A stretch of 64,000 nt of DNA from NCBI RefSeq assembly GCF_024758505.1, contig NZ_CP077970.1, forward strand, positions 186,001 to 250,000, in the 5' to 3' direction. Position numbers and translations under genes: made by a program. The notes below the pieces were generated by a model. That model saw nothing but the letters and a program-made list of their open reading frames with translations, was not told where the DNA came from and did not search any database. This stretch comes from Bradyrhizobium arachidis (GTDB lineage Bacteria > Pseudomonadota > Alphaproteobacteria > Rhizobiales > Xanthobacteraceae). Of this stretch, positions 42,870 to 53,044 are shown piece after piece (within the stretch, counting starts at the first letter, position 1; every line of letters begins with the position of its first letter).

Positions 42870-43640
42870 TTACCGAAACACGCCATCCAGCGCCGGCATC
42901 CCAAAGATCACCGCCATCGCAATCAGCATATAGCAGATGCCGCGAAACACCGTTTCGCTGGCGCGGCCGAACAGCGAGGCGCCGAAGGCGACGCCGATCG
43001 CGTAGGCGGGCCCGACGATGCAGGACAGCAGCAGCGACTCGCGCGTGATCAGCCCGGTGCTGGCATAGCTGATCATTGAGAACAAATCCGACGCGCCGAA
43101 GAACAGCACGATGTTGGCGCGCGCGACCGTCGAGGCGATGGGGCGCCCGAGCCAGTAGCCGACGATGGGCGGGCCGCCGGTCTGTGCCAGTCCGCTGCAA
43201 AAGCCCGAGAGGCCGCCGATGCCGACCGAGAGCGAGGCATGGTCCTTGCCGCGATAACGCCAGCCCGACAGCAGCAGCGCCAGGAGGGCTGCGACGAAAC
43301 CGGAGATGATCCAGCGCGTGGTGACGGGATCGAGCACGCTGAGAAAATAGGTGCCGATGGGTACGCCGATGAGCGCACCGAGCACGATCACGGCGGTGGC
43401 CTTGCGATCCGCCTTTCGCCATGCGTCCGGAAGCAGCGGTGCCGCGGCGACGAAGTCGATGACGAGGAGCAGCGCGGCCACGAGACGCGGCGCCGCGACG
43501 CTGCTTGCGAGCGGCATGAAGATCAGCGCCGCGCCGAAGCCGGAAAAGCCGCGCGCGGTGCCGGCAACGAAGGCGATGGCGCAGATCGCCATCGCAATGG
43601 TGAGGCTGACTTCCTTCGGAAGGAAATCCGTCAGACTCAT
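42870..43640 (-). CDS. TauE/SafE-family sulfite/organosulfonate exporter-like protein
   Basis: This 256-residue protein has about eight hydrophobic segments and the TauE/SafE duplicated motif (ARGFSGFGAALIFMPLA and GGLSGFCSGLAQTGGPPIVGYW). Substrates of family members include sulfite, sulfoacetate and others; the exact one is unknown here. It is convergent with the amine oxidase and lies 55 bases from the pheT stop. The ATG at 43640 is the natural start. Confidence 0.88.
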   Translation of the reverse strand: MSLTDFLPKEVSLTIAMAICAIAFVAGTARGFSGFGAALIFMPLASSVAAPRLVAALLLVIDFVAAAPLLPDAWRKADRKATAVIVLGALIGVPIGTYFLSVLDPVTTRWIISGFVAALLALLLSGWRYRGKDHASLSVGIGGLSGFCSGLAQTGGPPIVGYWLGRPIASTVARANIVLFFGASDLFSMISYASTGLITRESLLLSCIVGPAYAIGVAFGASLFGRASETVFRGICYMLIAMAVIFGMPALDGVFR

Positions 43641-43655
43641 GCGTGATATCTTTGG

Positions 43656-43701
43656 AGCATGATGCTGTCCGAAAACCGCTTCACACTTTTCGGCATCATG
43701 C
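43656..43701. repeat. REP family A element (copy 2)
   Basis: Inverted ends agcatgatgc and gcatcatgc enclose a core with gtccgaaaaccgcttcacacttttcg; the copy at 61480-61526 has a nearly identical core. It overlaps the pheT stop codon (43696-43698), so the repeat supplies the last bases of that gene. Confidence 0.85.
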
Positions 43702-46104
43702 CCGCAGCGTGCCGCCGGTCTTCTTCGTTACCTCGGCCACGACCTTCGCGGCCACAGCTTCGATCTCCTGATCGGTCAGCGTCTTCTCGCGCGGCTGGAT
43801 CGTGACCGCGATCGCGATCGACTTCTTGCCGTCCTCGATGCCCTTGCCTTCATAGACGTCGAACACGTTGACATCAGTGATCAGCTTCTTGTCGACACCT
43901 TGCGCGGTCCGCACGATGTCGCCGGACTTGACGCCGCGGTCGACGATGAAGGCGAAGTCGCGCGACACCGGCTGGAACGCCGACAGCTCGATAACAGGCT
44001 TGGCGCGGGTCGCCTTCTTCTTCGCCTCGGGAATGCGGTCGAGGATCACCTCGAACGCCATCACGGGGCCGTCGGCGCCGAGCGCTTCCAGCGCACGCGG
44101 ATGCAGCTCGCCAAAATAGCCGAGCACGTTTTGCGGGCCGATCTGGATGGTGCCGGAGCGCCCGGGATGCATCCATTTTGCGCCGCCCGGCACGATCTGC
44201 AGCGCCTGCATCGGCGCGCCGGCCGCGGCCAACACGGCAAGCGCATCGGCCTTGGCGTCGAGCGCATTGGCAGCCGCAGAGCCGGTCCAGTGCCGCCCAA
44301 GTCCCTCAGACGAGGCGAAGCCGCGGCGAACGCCTGATGCCGCCATGAACTGGTCTTGCGGGCGATCACCCTTGAAGACCTGGCCGACTTCGAACAGCGC
44401 GACATCGCCAAAGCCGCGATCGGCATTGGCCTGCGCCGCCGCGATCAGGCCGGCCAGCAGGGTCGGCCGCATGTCGGAGAGGTCGGAGGCGATCGGGTTC
44501 GCCACCTCGAGCTCCGGCTTCCCGCCGCCGAACAATTCGGCCGCCGGCTTTGCGATGAAGGACCAGGTCACGGCCTCGACCATGCCGCGGCTCGCCAGCG
44601 CGCGCCGGGCGCGGCGGGTGCGGAGTTGCAGCGGCGTCAGCACGGGCTTGCGCGCGTCCTCGCCGCGCTCGAACGGCGTCTCCGGCACCTTGTCGACGCC
44701 AAAGATACGGACGATCTCCTCGACGATATCGGCCTTGCCATGGGCATCCGAACGCCAGGAGGGCACGGCGACCTTCACCACCGGGCCGTTGCCCGCCATC
44801 ATGAAGCCGAGATGGGTGAGGATACGCTTCATCTCCGGCAGCGGCACCTCGATGCCGGACAGCCGCTTCACCTCGGTGATCGGGAATTCGATGATGCGAT
44901 CGTCGCCAAAAGTTTTTCCGACGACGAAGGTCTCGGACGGAGCGCCGCCGCACATCTCCATCACGAGCTTGGTCGCGAGCTCCAGGCCGGGCACCATGAA
45001 CGCCGGATCGACGCCGCGCTCGAAGCGGTAGCGCGCGTCCGAATTGATGCCGAGCTTGCGGCCGGTCTGCGCGATGTTGATCTCGTTCCACAGCGCCGAT
45101 TCGATCAGCACGTCGGTGGTGTTTTCGTCGCAGCCAGAGGTCTCGCCGCCCATGATGCCGGCGAGCGATTCGACACCGTGCTCATCCGAGATCACGCAGA
45201 TGCTGGGGTCGAGATTGTAGGTGCGGCCGTCGAGCGCAAGCAGGCTCTCGCCCTCGCGCGCACGGCGGACGGTGAGATTGCCCCGGACCTTCCTGGCGTC
45301 GAACACGTGCAGCGGGCGCGCGCGGTCGTAGGTCATGAAGTTGGTGATATCGACCAGCGCATTGATCGGGCGCAGCCCGATCGCGGTCAGCCGCTTCTGC
45401 AGCCATTCCGGCGACGGGCCGTTCTTCACGCCGCGCACGAGGCGCAGCGCAAAGCCCGGACACAGTGTTGAGTCCTCGACCGTCACCTTCACCGGGCAGG
45501 GGAATTCGCCCTTCACGGCCTTGATGGCCGGATCCCTGAACTTGCCCATGTCGGCGGCTGCAAGGTCGCGCGCGATGCCGTGCACGCCGGTGCAGTCCTG
45601 CCGGTTCGGCGTCAGATTGATCTCGAACATGGGATCGCCGAGACCGGCCCATTCGGCGTAAGCAGCGCCGATCGGCGCGTCCGCCGGCAACTCCATGATG
45701 CCGTCATGATCGTTGGAGATCTGCAGCTCCGCCGCCGAGCACAGCATGCCACGGCTTTCGACGCCGCGGATCGTACCGACGCCGAGCGTGATGTCCTTGC
45801 CGGGAATGTAGGTGCCGGGGGCCGAGAACACGCTGACGAGACCGGTGCGCGCATTCGGCGCGCCGCACACGACCTGCACCGGCGCGCCACCGTCACCGGT
45901 ATCGACCATGCAGACGCGCAGCCGATCCGCATTCGGATGCTGCTCGGCCGAGATGACGCGCGCAATGGTGAACGGCTTCAGCGCCTTCGCCTTGTCCTCG
46001 ATGTTCTCGACCTCGAGCCCGATCATGGTGAGCTTGTCGGCGAGCTTTTCAACGGACTCGTCGGTGTCGAGATGGTCCTTCAGCCAGGAGAGGGTGAATT
46101 TCAC
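43696..46104 (-). CDS. pheT: Phenylalanyl-tRNA synthetase beta subunit
   Basis: This 802-residue subunit has the full modular order: an N-terminal domain with EMAP-like tRNA-binding fold ([14 protein letters not shown]), B1-B5 domains, the editing B3/B4 domain, and a C-terminal ferredoxin-like anticodon-binding domain ending [14 protein letters not shown]. The GTG at 46104 overlaps the pheS TGA as GTGA, with GGAGGG upstream. A longer frame reaching 46491 runs inside pheS and is not used. Confidence 0.96.
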   Translation of the reverse strand: MKFTLSWLKDHLDTDESVEKLADKLTMIGLEVENIEDKAKALKPFTIARVISAEQHPNADRLRVCMVDTGDGGAPVQVVCGAPNARTGLVSVFSAPGTYIPGKDITLGVGTIRGVESRGMLCSAAELQISNDHDGIMELPADAPIGAAYAEWAGLGDPMFEINLTPNRQDCTGVHGIARDLAAADMGKFRDPAIKAVKGEFPCPVKVTVEDSTLCPGFALRLVRGVKNGPSPEWLQKRLTAIGLRPINALVDITNFMTYDRARPLHVFDARKVRGNLTVRRAREGESLLALDGRTYNLDPSICVISDEHGVESLAGIMGGETSGCDENTTDVLIESALWNEINIAQTGRKLGINSDARYRFERGVDPAFMVPGLELATKLVMEMCGGAPSETFVVGKTFGDDRIIEFPITEVKRLSGIEVPLPEMKRILTHLGFMMAGNGPVVKVAVPSWRSDAHGKADIVEEIVRIFGVDKVPETPFERGEDARKPVLTPLQLRTRRARRALASRGMVEAVTWSFIAKPAAELFGGGKPELEVANPIASDLSDMRPTLLAGLIAAAQANADRGFGDVALFEVGQVFKGDRPQDQFMAASGVRRGFASSEGLGRHWTGSAAANALDAKADALAVLAAAGAPMQALQIVPGGAKWMHPGRSGTIQIGPQNVLGYFGELHPRALEALGADGPVMAFEVILDRIPEAKKKATRAKPVIELSAFQPVSRDFAFIVDRGVKSGDIVRTAQGVDKKLITDVNVFDVYEGKGIEDGKKSIAIAVTIQPREKTLTDQEIEAVAAKVVAEVTKKTGGTLRA

Positions 46105-47183
46105 GAGCTCAGCCCTCCTGCAAGCGTCGGCACTTCGAGCGGCTTGAAGCCGTAATGGGACAGCCAGCGGACGTCGCTGTCGAAAAGCTGGCGCAAATCG
46201 CTCATGCCGTATTTGAGCATGGCGATGCGGTCGATGCCCATGCCCCAGGCAAAGCCCTGGTACTCGTCGGGATCGATGCCGCAGGCGCGCAGCACGTTCG
46301 GATGCACCATGCCGCAGCCGAGAATCTCGAGCCAATCCTCGCCTTCGCCGAAGCGGATCTCGCCCTTGTCGCGGCGGCACTGGATGTCGACTTCCAGCGA
46401 CGGCTCGGTGAACGGGAAGAACGACGGGCGGAAGCGCATATTGATGTGGTCGACCTCGAAGAACGCCTTGCAGAACTCGTGCAGGATCCATTTGAGGTGG
46501 CCGAGATGCGAGCTCTTGTCGATGACGAGGCCTTCGACCTGGTGGAACTGCGGCGTGTGGGTCGCGTCCGAATCAATGCGGTAGGTACGGCCGGGGCAGA
46601 TCACGCGGATCGGCGGCTTCTGGCTCAGCATCGTGCGCACCTGCACCGGCGAGGTGTGCGTGCGCAACAGCATGCGCGAGCCATCCTCCTTCGGATGGAA
46701 GAAGAAGGTGTCATGCATCTCGCGCGCGGGATGGCCGATCGGGAAATTCAGCTTTGTGAAGTTGTAGTCGTCGGTCTCGACATCAGGACCTTCGGCGACC
46801 GAGAATCCCATGTCGGCGAAGATGGTGGTGAGCTCGTCCCAGACCTGGCTCAGCGGATGGATGCGGCCGGCCTCACCTAGCGGATCGCGCACCGGCAAGG
46901 TGACATCGATGGTTTCGGACGCGAGCCGCGCATCGAGCGCTGCGGACTTGAGAATGTCGCGCCGCGCGGCGAGCGCCTGGCCGACCTTGTCCTTGGCCTG
47001 GTTGATGACAGCGCCTTGCGTCTTGCGTTCGTCCGGCGACATCTTGCCGAGCGTTGCAAGCAGCGCGGAGATCGAACCCTTCTTGCCGAGCGCTGCGACG
47101 CGCACGGCTTCGAGCGCGGCTTCGTCGGAGGCCGCGGCGATGTCGGTAAGGATCTGAGTTTCGAGGTTGGCAAGATCGGTCAT
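46101..47183 (-). CDS. pheS: Phenylalanyl-tRNA synthetase alpha subunit
   Basis: This 360-residue class II synthetase subunit has an N-terminal coiled coil (residues 1-85), motif 2 ([25 protein letters not shown]) and motif 3 ([18 protein letters not shown]). It forms the (alpha-beta)2 enzyme with the coupled pheT product. The gap of about 200 bases to rplT upstream has a hairpin at 47321-47341. Confidence 0.97.
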   Translation of the reverse strand: MTDLANLETQILTDIAAASDEAALEAVRVAALGKKGSISALLATLGKMSPDERKTQGAVINQAKDKVGQALAARRDILKSAALDARLASETIDVTLPVRDPLGEAGRIHPLSQVWDELTTIFADMGFSVAEGPDVETDDYNFTKLNFPIGHPAREMHDTFFFHPKEDGSRMLLRTHTSPVQVRTMLSQKPPIRVICPGRTYRIDSDATHTPQFHQVEGLVIDKSSHLGHLKWILHEFCKAFFEVDHINMRFRPSFFPFTEPSLEVDIQCRRDKGEIRFGEGEDWLEILGCGMVHPNVLRACGIDPDEYQGFAWGMGIDRIAMLKYGMSDLRQLFDSDVRWLSHYGFKPLEVPTLAGGLSS

Positions 47184-47320
47184 AGCAATCCCTTTTGGCT
47201 AGGATGCTAAGCCGCTGCTCCTAGCTCGTTCATGCCCGGCACAAAAGCGCGAAGCTTTGCCGGGCACCCACGACTTAGAGTTTTGCGCGAGAGAAGACGC
47301 GAATGACCTAAGGAGATTTG

Positions 47321-47341
47321 GCGCGAAGACATGCTTCGCGC
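47321..47341. other. Hairpin between rplT and pheS
   Basis: An 8-bp stem (gcgcgaag with cttcgcgc, loop acatg) lies in the gap. It lacks a T-run on the operon strand, so it is more likely an RNA-processing or attenuation element than a terminator. Confidence 0.4.
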
Positions 47342-47380
47342 TTCTTCAGGTCCTTACGACTTGAAACTGCGCCGGACAGC

Positions 47381-47743
47381 TCACGCTGCCGCGAGAGCGG
47401 CCTTGGCCTTCTCGGCGATCGCCTGGAACGACGCGGGCTCGTTGATCGCGAGATCCGAGAGCACCTTGCGGTCCACGGTGATGCCCGACTTGGCAAGGCC
47501 GTCGATAAATCGGCTGTAGGTCAGGCCGAACGGACGGACGGCAGCGTTGAGGCGCTGGATCCAGAGCGCGCGGAAGGTGCGCTTCTTGCGCTTGCGGTCA
47601 CGGAAGGCGTACTGCTGGGCCTTCTCGACGGCCGGCTTGGCGGCGCGAATGGTGTTCTTGCGGCGGCCGTAGAAACCCTTGGCGGCCTTGTAGACTTTCT
47701 TGTGCTTGGCGTGGGCGGTCACACCGCGTTTGACGCGAGACAT
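47381..47743 (-). CDS. rplT: 50S ribosomal protein L20
   Basis: This 120-residue basic protein has the L20 signature [31 protein letters not shown] near the N-terminus and the globular C-terminal part ([19 protein letters not shown]). It acts early in 50S assembly and, in E. coli, as translational repressor of the rpmI-rplT unit. It follows rpmI in the usual order. Confidence 0.98.
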   Translation of the reverse strand: MSRVKRGVTAHAKHKKVYKAAKGFYGRRKNTIRAAKPAVEKAQQYAFRDRKRKKRTFRALWIQRLNAAVRPFGLTYSRFIDGLAKSGITVDRKVLSDLAINEPASFQAIAEKAKAALAAA

Positions 47744-47822
47744 GACAAAAATCCTTCAGAGATGACTTCGGTTTTGGATCGCCGCGCGAACGCGGCACGG
47801 TTGGCAGTGATCGTCGACGCGA

Positions 47823-48023
47823 TCAGGCGTTCGGCAAGAAGTACTTCTTGACGTTGTCGCCGTCGGTCTTGAACAGCACGCGGGTGCCGCGGAGCTGGCG
47901 GATCTGCTTCTTGGTCCGCTTGATCATGCCGTGACGCTTGCCGCGCTGGGCGTGCATCACTTTGCCGGTGGCAGTCACCTTGAAGCGCTTTTTAGCGCCC
48001 GATTTGGTCTTCAGCTTGGGCAT
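47823..48023 (-). CDS. rpmI: 50S ribosomal protein L35
   Basis: This 66-residue ribosomal protein starts [20 protein letters not shown] and contains the [22 protein letters not shown] motif of L35. It lies 79 bases upstream of rplT. In many bacteria infC precedes it directly, but here an opposite-strand gene lies between. Confidence 0.98.
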   Translation of the reverse strand: MPKLKTKSGAKKRFKVTATGKVMHAQRGKRHGMIKRTKKQIRQLRGTRVLFKTDGDNVKKYFLPNA

Positions 48024-48282
48024 TTGGCTCTCCTAATGGCCACAACAGGATACCGCCCGCGAAGGCGGCTGGCCGTCAAAAATGCTCGTTAGAGCGTTGA
48101 TTGTGCTCAGGTTTTAGCGAACGAGCGCGAAACCCGCACGGGCACCGCCACGGCAGCCCTTAAATCAGCCGGGCGATGAAGGCTGGGCTTATGGCAGAGC
48201 CAAAGCGAAATGGCAACGATGAACCGCGGAAATGGGATCGCCGACTATCCAGCATTGCCACATTTTCGCCCGGAGCGATCCG

Positions 48283-48678
48283 ATGCCCGATTGCCAGCCA
48301 TCACCTATCCCCCGCCGTGGCTTCCCCCGTCTTGCGCTGCTCGCGGTGCTTGCCGCTGCCGCCCTGCCATCGACCGCCGATGCCAGAATTGGCGGCTATG
48401 ACGGGGTCTGGAACGTCACCTTCGCCACCACCCGCGGTAATTGCAGCTCGGGCTACCGCGTGCCTTTTACCGTCACGGGCGGTCGGGTTTCGTCCGCCGG
48501 CGGCGGACGGGTGTCGGGCAGGGTCAACCGGCGCGGTGCCGTCGCCGTGCATGTTTCGGTCGGCGCGTCCCATGCCGACGGCGGCGGCCGGCTGGGCGGT
48601 GCGGCGGGCGCGGGGTCCTGGAACGGGATCATCTCCGGCGACCGCTGCAGCGGAACCTGGCAGGCGACCAGAAGTTGA
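48283..48678 (+). CDS. Small secreted protein of unknown function, antisense inside the infC-rpmI interval
   Basis: This 131-residue protein has a signal peptide (residues about 15-40) and a domain starting GGYDGVWNVTFATTRGNC with four Cys residues (NCSSGYR and DRCSGTW) that could pair. The middle is a Gly/Arg-rich repeat stretch (GGRVSGRVNRRG). The ATG at 48283 is chosen because the longer frame has an unlikely N-terminus. It is transcribed opposite to infC and rpmI; a shared terminator follows at 48689-48717. Confidence 0.75.
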   Translation: MPDCQPSPIPRRGFPRLALLAVLAAAALPSTADARIGGYDGVWNVTFATTRGNCSSGYRVPFTVTGGRVSSAGGGRVSGRVNRRGAVAVHVSVGASHADGGGRLGGAAGAGSWNGIISGDRCSGTWQATRS

Positions 48679-48688
48679 CCTAAACGAA

Positions 48689-48717
48689 ACGGCCCGCCAG
48701 ATCGCCTGACGGGCCGT
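48689..48717. terminator. Bidirectional terminator between the secreted gene and infC
   Basis: acggcccg with cgggccgt, plus further inner pairing, forms a strong hairpin. On the plus strand it is followed by caaaac, on the minus strand by ttcgtttag. It sits between two convergent genes (stops at 48678 and 48741) and can serve both. Confidence 0.75.
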
Positions 48718-48740
48718 CAAAACTTGAGCCTTGTGCCGGC

Positions 48741-49280
48741 CTAGCGCGGCGCCAGCACCATGACGACCTGGCGGCCCTCGAACCGGGCGTCCTGCTCGAC
48801 CTTGGCGAGCTCGGCGACGTCGCTCTTGATCTTGTCGAGGAGTTTTGTGCCGATCTCCTGGTGCGCCATCTCACGGCCGCGATAGCGCAGCGTGATCTTG
48901 ACCTTGTCGCCCTCTTCGAAGAACCGCTGCATCGCGCGCATCTTCACGTCGTAGTCGTGGTCGTCGATCATCGGGCGGAGCTTGATCTCCTTGATCTCGA
49001 CGATCTTCTGCCGCTTGCGCGCTTCAGCGGCCTTCTTCTGGGCGGAATATTTGTACTTCCCGTAGTCCATAATCTTGCAGACGGGAGGGCTGGTATTCGG
49101 CGAAATCTCGACCAGATCCATGCCGGCTTCCTGGGCCATCCTGATGGCGACCATGGTTTCGACCGTACCCTTGTTTTCACCGGTCTGATCGATCAGCTGG
49201 ATCTGCGCATTGCGAATATCATCATTGATGCGCGGCCCGTCTTTGCTGGCAGCGGGCGGAGCTTTATTAGGACGGCGAAT
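48741..49280 (-). CDS. infC: Translation initiation factor IF-3
   Basis: This 179-residue factor prevents premature subunit joining and proofreads the start codon. It has the N-domain ([22 protein letters not shown]) and C-domain ([21 protein letters not shown]). The likely start is ATT at 49280: it gives IRRPNKAPP, the usual N-terminus of alphaproteobacterial IF-3, and follows GGAG at 8 bases. Non-ATG AUU starts are the known basis of infC autoregulation. An ATG upstream at 49346 would add 22 unlikely residues. Confidence 0.95.
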   Translation of the reverse strand: MRRPNKAPPAASKDGPRINDDIRNAQIQLIDQTGENKGTVETMVAIRMAQEAGMDLVEISPNTSPPVCKIMDYGKYKYSAQKKAAEARKRQKIVEIKEIKLRPMIDDHDYDVKMRAMQRFFEEGDKVKITLRYRGREMAHQEIGTKLLDKIKSDVAELAKVEQDARFEGRQVVMVLAPR

Positions 49281-49521
49281 GGTTGGTTCTCCAAAGTTGT
49301 GAACGAAGCGGGTAGTCTGAAGGAAGATGCGTTTGCGGGCAAGCAAGTCGCGCCTGCGGTACGTGAAAAACCCTCAAATGCGAGGCATTTTGGTCACGCC
49401 CATCGACACGCCGCTCGACATAGACACCTTGCTCCTGTTCTGCAAGCGTCCCTGAGGGACAATGGCCGGATCGGCCGCCATTGCCGGACGGCTCCAACCG
49501 CACAGCCAGAGTAAACGTTCC

Positions 49522-50319
49522 ATGACCAGTTCGCCCGACGACGCCCCGGACTTCATTGAAATGGGCGCAGGCCCATCCGCCCGCAGGATTGCGGTGCGCC
49601 GCCGCGCAGGAAAAGGTCCCGGGTTGGTCTGGCTGGGTGGTTTCAAGTCGGACATGCAGGGAACCAAGGCGCTGGCCCTGGATGCATGGGCGCGGGACCA
49701 TGGCCGCACCTGTGTCCGGTTCGACTATTCCGGTCACGGCGAATCCAGCGGCGATTTTGCCGATGGGACGATCGGACGCTGGCTGGAGGAAAGCGTCGCC
49801 GTGTTCGAGCAATTCTGCGAGGGACCGCAAATCCTGATCGGTTCCTCCATGGGCGGCTGGATGGCGCTGCTGCTCGCGCGCGAGATCAGGAAGCGACAAC
49901 AGAAACAGCAAGGCGGGGCATCGCTCGCGGGCCTCGTGCTGATCGCGCCGGCGCCTGACTTCACCGAAGAGCTGATGTGGAAGAATTTTCCTGCTGATGT
50001 GAAGGCTGAGATCGAAACCAAGGGAATGTGGCTGCGGCCGTCCGAGTATGGCGATGGCTCACCGTATCCGATCACCAGGAACCTGATCGAGGAGGGACGC
50101 AACCATCTCCTGCTCGGCAGCGCCATCGATGTCGGCTGCCCCGTGCGCATTCTCCAGGGCGCGCAGGATCCCGACGTGCCCTGGCGACACGCCTTTGCGC
50201 TGACGCATCGCCTGCCGGCCGACGACGTCGTGCTGACCATGATCCAAGACGGCGACCACCGCCTGTCGCGCCCGCAGGATATCGCGCGCATCCTTGCCGC
50301 GGTCGCCGAGATCGGGTGA
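49522..50319 (+). CDS. Alpha/beta hydrolase (ABHD10-like)
   Basis: This 265-residue hydrolase has the nucleophile elbow GSSMGGW, an Asp in GAQDPDVPW and His in DGDHRLS, giving a complete catalytic triad. The order with LVWLGGFKSDMQGTKA near the N-terminus resembles palmitoyl/mycophenolic-acid acyl-glucuronide esterases of the ABHD10 type. The true substrate is unknown. The ATG at 49522 is preferred; the frame begins 20 codons earlier without family features. It is divergent from infC. Confidence 0.9.
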   Translation: MTSSPDDAPDFIEMGAGPSARRIAVRRRAGKGPGLVWLGGFKSDMQGTKALALDAWARDHGRTCVRFDYSGHGESSGDFADGTIGRWLEESVAVFEQFCEGPQILIGSSMGGWMALLLAREIRKRQQKQQGGASLAGLVLIAPAPDFTEELMWKNFPADVKAEIETKGMWLRPSEYGDGSPYPITRNLIEEGRNHLLLGSAIDVGCPVRILQGAQDPDVPWRHAFALTHRLPADDVVLTMIQDGDHRLSRPQDIARILAAVAEIG

Positions 50320-50344
50320 ACTCTGTCTCCAAGGTTGACCGTGT

Positions 50345-50461
50345 CGTCGCCCGCCTTGTGCGCAATTGCGCACTGGGGCGGGCGATCCAGTATTCCAGAG
50401 ACAGTGACGAATACGGAGAAGCCGCGGCGTACTGGATGCCCCGCCTTAGCGGGGCATGACA
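50345..50461. repeat. Palindromic repeat with terminal hairpin
   Basis: This element starts cgcccgccttgtgcgcaatt and contains gcgggcgatccagta; its complement tactgg lies near 50432, followed by a 9-bp hairpin atgccccgc-ctta-gcggggcat (50436-50457). The final hairpin may act as a terminator of the hydrolase gene. Confidence 0.65.
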
Positions 50462-50483
50462 GCCGAGAGTGGGAGAAACGCTA

Positions 50484-50951
50484 ATGAACGTCGCCACCCT
50501 GCTGCGCGCCTTTTGCGAAGCGGTCGAGAGCCGCAACGGCGAGGCTTTTGCAAAATTGTTTACCGAGGACGGCGTCTATCACGACGTGTTCTATGGTGCT
50601 TTTGCGGGCCGCGCCAAGATCGCCGCGATGATCGACGACTGGTTCTATCGCACGGCGACCGATTTTCGCTGGGTCATGCATGATCCCGTGTCAGACGGCA
50701 CCATGCTTTATGCGCGCTACACCTTCAGCTATCGCTCGACGCTGCCGGAAGCCAAGGGCGTGCGGGCGATGTTCGAGGGCGTCGCCATCATGACGCTGAG
50801 TGACGGCAAGATCGCCAGATATCACGAGGTCGCCAACACCGCGCCGGCCTTCGTCGATCTCAACTTCGCGCCCGAGCGCATCGCAAAAATCGTTGCCAAG
50901 CAGGGCGCCGCGCTGAAGGCGCGGCCGGAGATGCAGCAGCATCTGGGGTAG
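50484..50951 (+). CDS. SnoaL/NTF2-like domain protein (155 aa)
   Basis: This protein has the cone-shaped NTF2-like fold pattern: LLRAFCEAVESRNGEAFAKLFTEDGVYHDVFYG at the start, GRAKIAAMIDDWF next, and MTLSDGKIARYHEVANT. Members include polyketide cyclases, isomerases and many uncharacterised proteins. No substrate can be told. The ATG at 50484 follows GGGAGAAACG. Confidence 0.8.
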   Translation: MNVATLLRAFCEAVESRNGEAFAKLFTEDGVYHDVFYGAFAGRAKIAAMIDDWFYRTATDFRWVMHDPVSDGTMLYARYTFSYRSTLPEAKGVRAMFEGVAIMTLSDGKIARYHEVANTAPAFVDLNFAPERIAKIVAKQGAALKARPEMQQHLG

Positions 50952-50953
50952 CC

Positions 50954-51057
50954 GTTATTCCGGGGCGCGCGCAGCGCGAACCCGGAATCCATCGGGTCTC
51001 AGAGTCTGCGGTTGAATGGATTCCGGGCTCGCGCCAAGTGGCGCGCCCCGGAATGAC
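50954..51057. repeat. REP-like element (attccggggcgcgc type)
   Basis: Ends gttattccggggcgcgc and gcgcgccccggaatgac, with inner pair cccggaatccat and atggattccggg, form two nested hairpins. It lies between two convergent genes. It is a family distinct from those at 31051, 34209 and 39974. Confidence 0.8.
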
Positions 51058-51065
51058 AGCGAGAA

Positions 51066-51863
51066 CTACTTCTTCGCCGGAGCCGCCATCGGCTTGCGCT
51101 GCGCCAGTGCTGCGACCGTCGCGGTGCCGATCGGGCCCTGCTCATCATAGAGCCAGCACTCGCCGATCGCGACGCCTTCCGTCGCCTGATGATTCACGAC
51201 ATCGAAACCGATCCAGTTCGTCACCGGCAGGCGATGCAGATAGATAGTCACGTCGCTGTTGATGTAGCCGAGGCCCTTGTCGCCGGCATTGGCAAACGGG
51301 CTCGCGAAGTCCGCGCCGGCGGCGACATGGACGAACGGCGTCATCGGCACGCCCGAGACCAGCTCGCGCACCTCGCTCATCCAGAGACGGCGCGGACCGA
51401 GCGAGCCCATGTGACCGACGATCGGCCGCGTCGTCCACTTGCCGTTCATGCCGAGCCGCGGATCGGTCGGCGGCGGAATGTCCGCCGGCTTCGGCACGTC
51501 CCAGTTCGGCGGCGACCAGACATTGCCGTCCGGATTCTGTGTCCGGCGCAAAAGCTGGCAGGAGGCGCGCGCCATGCTGACGCCGCCGGAGAGAAACTCG
51601 GCTTCCACCACGCGGATGCGCAGGCCGTCGCGCACGAGCCGCGTCGTCACTTCGATCGGCTTGTCGATGGTCGGCAGGCGAAACATGTCGACGGTCAGTC
51701 GCGCCGGCACGAATTCGGGGCCCGAATGGCGCTCCTCGATGGCAAAACCGAGCAGGCCGATGATGACGCGACCGTGCAGCGATTTCGGGTCCCACGGACC
51801 GTTGGCGACTTCCGTCGGACGGAATGTATCGCCGTCGCGGGTGAAGAAAGGCATGTTTTTCAT
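51066..51863 (-). CDS. Acyl-CoA thioesterase-like protein (double hot-dog)
   Basis: This 265-residue protein has two hot-dog-like halves: FFTRDGDTFRPTEVANGPWDPKSLHGRVIIGLLGFAIEE in the first, and DVTIYLHRLPVTNWIGFDVVNHQATEGVAIGECWLYDEQG in the second. This is the layout of the TesB-like/thioesterase-superfamily proteins. The substrate is unknown. Start ATG at 51863 or 51854; both give near-identical products. Confidence 0.8.
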   Translation of the reverse strand: MKNMPFFTRDGDTFRPTEVANGPWDPKSLHGRVIIGLLGFAIEERHSGPEFVPARLTVDMFRLPTIDKPIEVTTRLVRDGLRIRVVEAEFLSGGVSMARASCQLLRRTQNPDGNVWSPPNWDVPKPADIPPPTDPRLGMNGKWTTRPIVGHMGSLGPRRLWMSEVRELVSGVPMTPFVHVAAGADFASPFANAGDKGLGYINSDVTIYLHRLPVTNWIGFDVVNHQATEGVAIGECWLYDEQGPIGTATVAALAQRKPMAAPAKK

Positions 51864-51916
51864 GACGCGCGACCTTGAAGCAACGCGCGGGGAAATCAAG
51901 GGCTGACGCTTCCTAG

Positions 51917-53044
51917 TCAGGAGGCGATCTGCCACTCCTCACGCACGCTCTCGTCGTGCTCACCGGCAATCGCAGCGGCCCTCATCGCTGCAAATTCCTC
52001 TCGCGACGACAACTGTGCGAGCGCCCAGACCGCCGCGCCGCGAACCAGGGGACTCGCATCGCTCAGCAATCGTCGCGCCTCCTCCGCCAACGCTACGTCC
52101 CCCGAGTTGCCAATCGCAATCAGCACATTGCGCAAAAAGCGGTCGCGCCCGATGCGCTTGACCGGCGACTTCGTGAATAGCGCGCGAAACGCCGCATCAT
52201 CGAGCTGCGCAAGCTCAACGAGCGTCGGCGCGCGCAGTTCGTCACGCGCGGCGAGCTTTGCCTCGCGGCCCTCTTTCGCAAACTTGTTCCAGGGGCATGC
52301 GGCAAGGCAGTCGTCGCAGCCATAGATGCGGTTGCCGATGGCTTTTCGAAATTCGTGCGGGATTGGTCCCTTGTTCTCGATGGTCAGATACGAGATGCAG
52401 CGTCGCGCATCGAGCTTGTAGGGCGCGGGAAAGGCCGCAGTCGGGCAGATGTCGAGACAGGCGCGGCAGGAGCCGCAGTGATCGATCTCGGCATCGTCGG
52501 GCGGCAGCTCGAGCGTCGTATAGATCGCGCCGAGAAACAGCCACGAGCCGAATTCACGCGAGACGAGGTTGGTGTGCTTGCCTTGCCAACCCAGATGCGC
52601 CGCGTGCGCCAAGGGCTTTTCCATCACCGCCGCGGTGTCGACGAACACCTTGACCTCGCACGGCGCGGTCGCCACCAGCCAGCGCGCCAGCGTCTTCAGG
52701 CGCTTCTTGATGAGATCGTGATAATCGTCGCCTTGCGCGTAGACCGAGATCGCCGCGTGATTGCGCTGTTGCAGGATTTCGAGCGGATCGTGATCGGGAC
52801 CGTAATTGACGCCCAGCATGATCACCGAGCGCACGTCGCGCCACAGCCCGCGCGGATCGACGCGCCGTTCGGGTTGCGCGGCGAGCCAGTCCATGTCGCC
52901 GTGCCCGCCTGAGGCGATGAAGTCGCGAAAATACTTGGCGGCGCTTTCGATCGCGCCCGGCTCGGTGATTCCGATCGCGTCAAAACCCAGCGCCTGCGCC
53001 TCGCGCGTCAGCGCTTTCTTGAGTTCAGAAAGATCGCGGCTCAG
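51917..53044 (-). CDS. queG: Epoxyqueuosine reductase QueG
   Basis: This is the last enzyme of queuosine tRNA modification, a cobalamin-dependent 4Fe-4S enzyme. It carries two cluster motifs ([14 protein letters not shown] and [10 protein letters not shown]) and a C-terminal HEAT-like part ([18 protein letters not shown]). The start is unusual: the family-like N-terminus begins at a CTG (53042-53044) overlapping the gst TGA (CTGA). The nearest alternative in frame is ATG 53092, which overlaps gst by 52 bases. I give the CTG position, with moderate confidence in the start but high confidence in the gene. Confidence 0.88.
   Translation of the reverse strand: MSRDLSELKKALTREAQALGFDAIGITEPGAIESAAKYFRDFIASGGHGDMDWLAAQPERRVDPRGLWRDVRSVIMLGVNYGPDHDPLEILQQRNHAAISVYAQGDDYHDLIKKRLKTLARWLVATAPCEVKVFVDTAAVMEKPLAHAAHLGWQGKHTNLVSREFGSWLFLGAIYTTLELPPDDAEIDHCGSCRACLDICPTAAFPAPYKLDARRCISYLTIENKGPIPHEFRKAIGNRIYGCDDCLAACPWNKFAKEGREAKLAARDELRAPTLVELAQLDDAAFRALFTKSPVKRIGRDRFLRNVLIAIGNSGDVALAEEARRLLSDASPLVRGAAVWALAQLSSREEFAAMRAAAIAGEHDESVREEWQIAS

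Noticed and set aside
43696..46491. pheT extended to 931 residues
   Set aside because: The extra N-terminal part lies inside pheS in another frame; the GTGA overlap start at 46104 fits the family length.
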